Assembly: GCA_029168955.1 (NCBI GenBank)
Contig: JAPDOI010000064.1
Span: forward strand, 2,170,001 to 2,234,000
Reading direction: 5' to 3'
From: Aplectana chamaeleonis
Taxonomy: Eukaryota; Nematoda; Chromadorea; Rhabditida; Cosmocercidae
DNA length: 64,000 nt
In this document: piece after piece, positions 56,874 through 64,000 of the stretch
How positions within the stretch are numbered: position 1 is the stretch's first letter
Layout: each line of letters starts with the position of its first letter
The notes under the pieces: generated by a model
Database searches by the model: none
The model's input: the letters and a program-made list of their open reading frames with translations, nothing else
Told to the model about the DNA's origin: nothing
Made by a program: the position numbers and the translations under genes

Positions 56874-57323
56874 TTAAAGGCAGGGTTCTCGATAAAATCG
56901 GCTGTTGTGTTATCACCGTAGAATAGTAGATCTGACCATCAAAAAAGTGAAAATAAGTAAAAAATTGGAGAAAAAACGCTCAGGAGAAAGTTATGGCTTG
57001 GTGTCCTCCCGCCCCCAATTATCGAGATTTGGGTAAAAGCCTGTTTTGTCAACTTTATTTTGCTTCCAAAGTAATTTCTGAACATTTCTGGAGACTACTG
57101 ATTGCTTTAACAGGAAAATAAATGTCGGATAAGCAACCATTAATGAAAATCGCGTTAATTAGGGGGCCGGTCGACACCGGTAATTAGCCGTTATACTTTG
57201 TTTTTGAGCGTTTTCCCCTCGAATTTCTAGGTTTTTTCACTTACTTTCACTTTTGTGATGGCCAAATCTACATTCTCATGAAGAGAGCTCAAAAGTCGTT
57301 TTTATCGCGAACCCTGCCTTTAA
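56874..57323. mobile_element. TTAA-flanked MITE, 450-bp subfamily, copy 1
   Basis: TTAA at 56874-56877 and 57320-57323; termini AGGCAGGGTTCTCGATAAAA and CGCGAACCCTGCCT. The body shares AAACGCTCAGGAG, CGCCCCCAATTAT and TTAGCCGTTATACTTTGTTT with 59422-59847 and with fragments at 14060-14270 and 36519-36667. Confidence 0.88.
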
Positions 57324-57579
57324 AGCCAAATCTGGTGCGCGCTTCGCGCGCACCACAATAAGAAAATGAAATAATAAGAAGGAATAGAAAAAGAAAGGGA
57401 GAATTAGAAATTAGTGAGACAGGAGTGGAGTCGTCGTATCGCAGATATGGAAATGTCCCCGACAGGCCACCAATAGTAGGAGAAAACAACACATCTGGCG
57501 AAAAGTATTCTGCTAATCTTTCGTGAAGATCGATCAGTCAGCCACTAGATTTTCTTCAACCTGCGCGACTTCCTTCGGG

Positions 57580-58092
57580 AGTTTTGTCCTAGAAATAGCC
57601 GAGAAATTTCTGCTTTACGGATGATCGCCGAGAAAAAGCCGGGAAATAGCTGGCTGCCGCCAAATAGCCGAGAAACATCCTCTAAATAATGCTGGCCGCG
57701 AAATAACCGCCAAATAATGCTCTCCGCGGAATAGCTGAGAAATAGCCGGGAAAGAATGCTCACCAGGGAAGTATAAGACGCACTCCAGAGGGATGGTTTA
57801 GATGTCAACACCTTCGTCGGTTCCAAAACTCAAGTTTGAGGTTCAATAACCCAATAACCACGCTCAGCTTTCGGAGGCCGCTCCCAACCGCTGGAGGCCC
57901 CGGATGGAGGCTCAGCGAGTCGGCCAGACGCGCCTCGATTATTTTTGTTCACTTCTCATTATTTCTCGGCTATTTCTTGTCTATTTCGTTAAAAAAAGCT
58001 GAGAAATAATCGAAAAATAGCCCACCACGAGCAGCCGCTGAGCCTGGCGGGCTATTTTTCGGCTACTTTGCAGCTGTTTCTCGGACAAAACT
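57580..58092. mobile_element. AAATAGCCGAGAAA-rich inverted-repeat element
   Basis: Ends AGTTTTGTCCTAGAAA and complement TTTCTCGGACAAAACTTTT. The interior repeats GAAATAGCCGAGAAA-like words in both orientations (57592, 57661, 57729, 57960, 58000-58085). Non-coding. Confidence 0.6.
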
Positions 58093-59421
58093 TTTGGTGT
58101 GGACTAATAATGTCTCTAGGTGATCAGTTTAATGCTCGGACTCTTACTCTATGCAGAAACTATGTCGTGAAGGTGAAAATTCGCGTGTTTTCATCAGTCG
58201 TTAAGATGGAAGTTGCAATCGGGAATGCGTTGCATTGCGTCGGATAATCAACAGTGAGCAATCTGAGGCGAATATCACACATAGGCTGCTCGAAATGGCC
58301 GAGTACCGAGGAGGACTAATAAGTTATTATTATTCTAAGAAGCTGCATTTTGCGCAGTAAAATGAAATTATGTAGTTGGATCAGTACACAGAGTCTCAGG
58401 GCACGGAACAAATACAAAAGTTGTTTAGAAAAACTGAAATTTGGGTGTAGATGCGAACTGTTTTCGTTGCTTTCATTTGAAACGTGGAGTATGAGAACAA
58501 CACGATGAAGGCCAGAGCGAAAGCTTGCTCTTTTTCAAAATCACTCGTTCCATGGGGGATGTGAAATGCAACGATGTACTTGCCTTGTTGACTGTGGATT
58601 AAGGACCGATGGGAATACCTTGCAAACTGAATTGTTAATCGTTCTTGATATGAAAACAGCAGTTTGGGTACCGCAAACGAGAAAAAAAGCTGCGAGCGAA
58701 GAGAGCTTGAGGTCTGCGATGTAACTCTGTGTGGTGGTTGTTGATGGGCTGCTTGTACTGCAGCCGAATCGACATTTCGTCTTTCATTTGAAAAGCTATC
58801 GATCGAAGAAGGCGTTGCAATGTGAGGATGAACTGGCCAGAGGAGGTCTGAATGAGGGTCGACTGGATGATATGGGTAACGATCGCATCACGAAAATGGA
58901 AATCGCCGAGTGTCGACGCCGAAAAAACAAACAACCTCCCAAATATTTTTGATCATCGCTCAGCGAGCGTGAAAAGCGCCGCGAATTGCGACGGTTTCCC
59001 ATCATCAACTGTCGACAGCGCCTGCAAAAACAAGGATACGGAGTGCATCATCTATGCACTATACTTCTCCCGCAATGATCGCCCCTAAAAACATAGGGGT
59101 TCGGTCCAACGTTTGTGATTCTCTGCGAAAAGGGACTATTGGACACGGAAGTAATTTCATTATCACGTAAAGGAAGCCTTTCCAAAAAAAAAAGATTTAT
59201 TGAGAAGTGTGAGGAAGAAGCTACGTGCATTGGCATCGATAACTCATGCTTTGCTAGCTTTTTAGAATGACATTTCACGCAGATTTTCTCTCATCCAGGG
59301 CCGTGCAAAAATCTTTTTCAAGGTTATCGGAAACGGTAATAGAAGAAAATGGTTAAGAAAACGCCGGAAGCGGAAATTCGGAAACAGAAACGGAGCAGAG
59401 CTAAAAAAATCATAGTATGCC
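58093..59421. other. No gene established
   Basis: A plus-strand open frame at 58731-58952 contains DELARGGLNEGRLDDMGNDR and ends KNKQPPKYF; it looks helical and charged but has neither family nor clear splice sites. Otherwise nothing. Confidence 0.35.
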
Positions 59422-59847
59422 TCAAATGCAGGGACAGCGATAAAAAACGGTTGTTGCGCTACCCTCATGAGAAGGTAGATCTGGTCATCACAAACGCGAA
59501 AATAAGTGAGAAGTTGTTGAAAAAACGCTCAGGAGTAGGTTATTGCTTGGTGTCCGCCCGCCCCCAATTATTGAGATTTCAATGAAAGCCTATTTTGACG
59601 TGTTTTATTTTGCTTCTATAGCTATTTTTTGAGCTTCTTTAGAGACTTCTGACTGCTTTAAGAGCCAAATAAAAGTCGGATAAACAGGCATTCATAAAAA
59701 TCTCGTTAACTGCGGGCGTGCGACTCCTGTAATTAGCCGCTCTACTTTGTTTTGTGCATATTTCCGATTTTTACTTTTTCACTTATTTTTACATGACCAA
59801 ATCCATATTTTCTCAAGAATCGTTTTTATTGTGAGCCCTGTCTTCAA
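59422..59847. mobile_element. TTAA-family, 450-bp subfamily, copy 2 (decayed)
   Basis: Co-linear with 56874-57323: GCAGGGACAGCGATAAAA, AAAACGCTCAGGAGTAGG, CGCCCGCCCCCAATTATTG, TAATTAGCCGCTCTACTTTG, and ends GAGCCCTGTCTTCAA. Both TTAA sites are mutated (TCAA). Confidence 0.75.
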
Positions 59848-60335
59848 AGGCACAGTACACCCTCAGATATGAATTTTGAGATTTTCATGTAATTGTGTAG
59901 AAGACCCTTGCTGTATAACACGTGCCAAACGCGAGATCTCATTTCCTTCAAATAAGCGAGATATACGCGACCACCACAGGCCCGACCCCCTTCGCTCACC
60001 ACCACAGGCCAGACCCCCTAACAGAATTTCGAACTCGATAGCGGCTCGTTGGATGGATGAATTCGAATAAGTCGTCGTTCTTCAGTACATTGCCGGACTG
60101 TCTCCTTATCCTGGCTTTCTCTCACGCAACTATTGCGAATGAAGAGAAATACAGGCCTGAGACAACTCGTCCACCAATTTATCTTCTTTGAAATCTAGGC
60201 ATTTTTGAAGAGCCATAACTCTGTTCAAAGGGGGTCTAAGACGATTTCAGAGATGCCACTGTGATCAGCGTGTGACTCTCTCCAAGACAAGCATGACATC
60301 TGAAAATTAATTTTTTGGGTGTCCTGTGCCTCTAA
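59844..60335. mobile_element. TTAA-family, 495-bp subfamily, decayed copy
   Basis: Starts TCAAAGGCACAGT and ends CCTGTGCCTCTAA. The right half tracks the 495-bp subfamily (ACAACTCGTCCACCA, AGCCATAACT, ACGATTTCAGAGATG, ATCAGCGTG). It shares its left target site with the preceding copy. 59968-60018 holds two 28-bp units of ACCACCACAGGCC. Confidence 0.65.
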
Positions 60336-62915
60336 GCAGGGGTGGGGTAGGAATAAATAGAACGCTAGGGGCAAAAAGGCTAAAACAGATGAACAGTGCC
60401 CAACAGCACATACTCATCAACAAACAAAATAGGAAAGGATAATCATTCGGTCAACAATCATAAATAGTTCGCAGCGCGTCTGGACAGACTGTATTTTGGA
60501 ATATGATGATCTCTCCGATGACACAAAACATTTGTTACTACGCTGCGCTACTTAATAAGATTTCTGGAAAGTTTTATTTTGCATTCGCGGTACCGTTTCT
60601 GAGGTGGTAGTAATTGGGGGTGTTAAACGCGAATTAACATGCGTTAAGTTCGCGTTAAACGCGAGTTTGACCCCAACAGAATCTGAGCAGGATCCCTAAT
60701 AGTTGGGAGAGAATTCGCTCTAGTTTTACCCTAACATCCCTCAGTGGTAGGCATTTGTTACATTTTCAATGAAAAAGCCTCGAAAAAGCGAGAATTGTAA
60801 CCTTTGTTACGGAAAATAGCGATTTCAAAACGTTTTCAGGTCTGTTTTTTTCTCTAAAATTCCAACATGTGGCATCCTCGCGGTAAGTTCGCGTTTAACA
60901 TCCTCTCGCAGAGAGCACAGAAATATTGCTGAAATGCGAGAGGGACTGGCAGTTAACGAAAAACTCCTCCCGAGGAGTTTTTGGATGCGGTTAGCAAGAT
61001 ACAGTAGGAACAGTTTTGACCACCTATACTGAGGGCAAGTGCGAGTTTAATTAATGCAGAGAGTTAAGAAAGTTTGATAGCACTGTCGGCCATTCTGATT
61101 CAGGACGTCACCTTATCTTTAAAACTGAAAGGTGTTCCAAGGGAGAGTCTTTTAACGGCTTCCGCCAGGGAAACGGGCGATGAGGCATCAAAAACAAAGC
61201 ACGGATCATTGCTGAAACACGTTGGCCGTCTTCTTTGGTGGCACTGATCAATCCCTCCCAATCAGCTGTTAATTTTTCGGAGAGCGCCGACACTTCTCTC
61301 CTTTTCCCTATTCTCCTTCTGAAATTCCTCCGCTTTGCTATTTTCAGGTTAGTTTCCTCTTCATAATTCATTGCTCATTCTAGGTTATAATGGGTGTGTA
61401 GAGAACTGATTGCTTGCTCGCTTTTCGGAAGGATTTCCAAAACTTTTTAGTGCAAAAAAATGAAAATTTCCAAAGCAACTGATTTTCAAATGATTTTATG
61501 CTTTAGTAATGTTTAATCAGCATTAGTCGGGGCGTATCGGGCGAGTTTTGTGGGGAAGAAATGCGAACTTGTTTCTGAAACCAACTGTATTTGTTCTCCT
61601 TTTTCTGCAAGATTCGAATACTCCTCTTTCATTGCCAGATCAGTGCCATCGTGGGCTCTTTTTTTTTTGAGGGTCCGCGACGCACTTGCCTTGGTGCATT
61701 GGTAGAGCCACTCGAAGTGTTTCAAATTCTTACCTTGAAATATGTGCACAAAATCTTTTACTTGCATGATGCACATATGAGTGTGTAACAGTGTTTCTAT
61801 ATATTTTCAGCACCAACTGCGGGCGAGGGATTAGTTTCATTTTGAGAAGACGGCAAACACTTCACAAATTCAACTGCATCAATGACCGAAACCACACCAT
61901 TACCCCAATCTAGGACGCCAGACTTCAGTTGCACGCTTCCAAAAAAAAAACACTTGAATTCTTTTTCAAGAACGAAAATAGACGATCTATGTATTTTATC
62001 ATCATTCTTATAAGTCTCTAACTATCCATTTCAGTTGAATGCCGGACATTCTTTGAACTTATGCATTACTCGACGAGTTTCGGAATGTCTTTTTCGCACG
62101 TAGCGTTACCTTCCCAAGAACACCTTGTAAATAACTCATCCAGAAATTTTAACATTTTCAATCGCTCGAAATTTCCTTTGGGGAACTTTTTCGTTTTTCG
62201 AAAAAACTTCTGCTTGGAAAAAAAATGAAAAAAAAAGCGTTAACAAAGTTACTACAAATGCAAACTTTTGTCAGATCACACGCATTTGATTGATTGAGGC
62301 TAATGATTAACCTAACATGTCTTTTCGAGAGTGGTCCTGAAAACTCACGGAGCTCATAAAACATTACGAGAATTAGGATTTTCAAGGAAATTTTAAAAAG
62401 TTTCGTTCTGATCGTGTTTCGAGCAAGCTAAATATTACGAAGTTTCCTTTGAATGATCTTCCTAATGAATAAAATAAATGGCATTACTTGTATAACCTTT
62501 CCGATCCCTCGTCTTTCCACCGTAAACGTCGTTCGTGTCCAAGTGTAGAGAATACTTATACGGACGAAGGTCACGCATAATGTATGTGTAAGCAGAAGAG
62601 TGTAAGCAGAGCTTTCGTTGAACCGGCAACAAACCGTGGCATCTATGTCGCGGTTCGTAGCCGGCCAGGAGGTGGCGGTTTGTTTGCGTTAATTTGGCGG
62701 CTCTACTGCACTTATGTCGCGGTATGTTGGCGGCTTGGAGGTGCCGGTTTATTCGCGTTTAACACCCCATTTACTACCACTTCTGAATTCACGTAGCTGA
62801 TAGCGATCAAGCTTTGGCATTAGTGCGTTTCCAAGGATTGCGTGGAGGTAACTGGTGTACAGTCGCCCTAAGGCTGTAACTTGTAAAATGATAGCCTTGA
62901 AGTTCAAAACAGTTA
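60336..62915. other. Mostly unresolved; possible 2.2-kb inverted-repeat unit
   Basis: 60597-60636 and 62749-62787 are inverted repeats (GGTGGTAGTAATTGGGGG and GTGTTAAACGCGAATTA on the left), which could be the ends of a larger element. GCGTTTAAC words also occur at 60640-60660 and 60890. 62645-62770 has two diverged copies of a TATGTCGCGGT...GGAGGTGGCGG unit. Confidence 0.35.
61112..61318 (-). CDS. Candidate internal exon, unknown product
   Basis: A minus-strand segment of 207 nt bounded by a good acceptor (GGAATTTCAG|A, first exon base 61318) and a good donor (GATAAG|GTGACG, last base 61112). The frame is open throughout and the product is helical and charged (LSEKLTADWEGLISATKEDG, then RVSAMIRALFLMPH). 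No family recognised. A second open minus-strand stretch (61513-61776) lies upstream but carries a donor-like GTAAG inside, so linkage is uncertain. Confidence 0.27.
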
Positions 62916-63153
62916 CAGTTGACTGCAATGTTAAAAGGACATGGTGCGGTTGCGGACTCGCACTAAAACTACGGTAGAAACTGGCACTTTGCTAGATATC
63001 GTCATCGTTCGGCGCCACAGCTGATATTCTCGTAAGCAGAGAGACGACGATTGGCGCCGATCGATGACGAAATCTGGCAAAATACCAGATTCTACCGTAG
63101 TTTTAGTGCGAGCCCGCAACCGCACCATGTCCTTTTAACATTGCGGTCAACTG
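62916..63153. mobile_element. TA-flanked palindromic MITE, CAGTTGAC type
   Basis: 238 bp, starts CAGTTGACTGCAATGTTAAA, ends in the complement, with TA at 62914-62915 and 63154-63155. The arms of about 100 bp also share GACATGGTGCGGTTGCGG and AAAACTACGGTAGAA. Fits a Tc1/mariner-type MITE; inferred. Confidence 0.82.
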
Positions 63154-63194
63154 TATCCTCTGCTTTCGAGCCAAATTTACTCTGTTCCCTCGCG

Positions 63195-63330
63195 CGCTTG
63201 TGCGGAGCGAAGGTAGAGACAGCGAGAAAGTGTGGGGAGAAGGGGGCGCAGCGTACGCGCTCACACGCACGCGATGAAAGGAATAAATTTCACTCGGAAA
63301 CAGAGGATATGTTTGTGGCCTTCCTTGACA
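63195..63330 (+). repeat. Dispersed repeat, copy 2
   Basis: Counterpart of 6581-6700 (TGCGGAGCGAAGGTAGAGAC, GTGTGG, CACGCGATGAAAGGAA, CAGAGGATATG). Confidence 0.5.
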
Positions 63331-63856
63331 TTTGACACGGTACAACTTGTTTTTACCGGCACAAGATCGGAACTTCGTTCGGTCCTCTGCGATTTGAGTC
63401 TCGCTTTGCTAGAGATTTAATAAATTGTGGCTACGGCTCTCCTTACAATTGTTTGTTATGAATAGTTTTACACTGGAATGGCAGCATTTTTCAGAAAAAA
63501 ACATGAATATTTATAATTGGCTTATTTATATCTCCTTTCCTGAATAATAGGGAACATAAAAGGCGGGTCTGAACGCGAACCTGATTTCAGAGGTAAAATA
63601 AAGCGTGTCCGAATGGAACTGTCGGCCCACTGGTGGGCGTGCGTGTCAGCTGCAATTGAAAAGGCATTTTCGCACCTTTAAATCGATTACCAGGAATATA
63701 AAACGACTCGTCTGAAAAAATGCTTTTGCGAAGACCGCCAAACGCGCACGTCGACTGCGTGGACGGACAATCTCTTTCGGACAGACTTTATGTATGTGAT
63801 GAAAACAGTACCCGAAGGACTACAGCTGTGGAGACATAAAATGTAGCGCTGTCATA
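63331..63856. other. No recognisable gene
   Basis: AT-rich unique-looking DNA. Nothing supported. Confidence 0.4.
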
Positions 63857-64000
63857 CTGTGCTTATCTGGGCCGAATTCCGGTCCGCAATTGCGTCTTGA
63901 CATGCTTTGCGGCTGCACGCGCCCGAGTCATTCGAGTTTTCAGCGCCAAAGCCGACTCAATGTGTTTTTTTATACAATTTTCTTCAATTTTATTGAGTTT
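63857..64000. mobile_element. TA-flanked MITE, family 1, copy 3 (cut by window end)
   Basis: CTGTGCTTATCTGGGCCG at 63857 after TA at 63855-63856, followed by CGGTCCGCAATTGCGTCTTG and AAAGCCGACTCAATG. Only the left half is inside the window. Confidence 0.85.

Overview
This window looks like a gene-poor, repeat-dense stretch of a metazoan genome, most plausibly a nematode. I lean towards a strongylid/hookworm-like worm, but that is an impression from repeat style and splice-site look, not a demonstration. There are no bacterial operons, no long unbroken unique-sequence ORFs, no convincing tRNA or rRNA, and no complete protein-coding gene. What fills the window is transposon-derived sequence and satellite DNA, much of it folded into long inverted repeats.

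Three layers can be separated. (1) A 42-bp minisatellite family forms three arrays: 21260-24480 (interrupted by a transposon), 39108-42487, and 53742-56391 in the opposite orientation. A lone degenerate unit lies at 19193-19227. The arrays have array-specific higher-order structure (84/168 bp in the first, a 546-bp block duplication in the third). The very long ORFs on both strands of these arrays follow from a stop-poor unit whose length is a multiple of three. (2) There are several families of short non-autonomous DNA transposons. Some can be assigned from target-site duplications visible here: a TTAA-flanked family with AGGCAG termini (about a dozen copies or fragments); a 136-bp TAA/TTA-flanked, Harbinger-like family (three copies, all exactly 136 bp); a 276-278-bp TA-flanked family (three copies, one cut by the window end); a 2.4-kb hAT-like element with an exact 8-bp duplication; and a 184-bp foldback element with a 9-bp duplication. 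(3) One 5'-truncated, frameshifted RTE-type LINE lies at 33782-36518 on the minus strand.

Region by region. 1-14 kb holds scattered MITEs and palindromes with a few possible minus-strand exons near 7.2-7.6 kb. 14.27-17.55 kb is a nested stack in which an outer inverted-repeat element carries four inner insertions. 17.8-21.2 kb is a palindrome, a microsatellite and unique-looking DNA. 21-24.5 kb is satellite array 1. 25-32.4 kb holds nested palindromes and MITEs. 33.8-36.5 kb is the dead LINE. 37.3-38.9 kb holds Harbinger-like MITEs and a (GT)n tract. 39.1-42.5 kb is array 2. 43.1-45.5 kb is the hAT-like element. 49.7-53.5 kb has MITEs, an odd 1.2-kb TTAA element with an antisense ORF, and a large foldback next to a (TA)n tract. 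53.7-56.4 kb is array 3. 56.9-64 kb has more TTAA elements, palindromes and a possible minus-strand exon.

Nothing here forms a pathway. The main interest is the relative chronology recorded by nesting, the shared 42-bp unit in three arrays, and the density of long inverted repeats. Six short coding-like segments are listed as low-confidence candidate exons or fragments so that they are not lost; RNA-seq or a protein search would be needed to decide on them.
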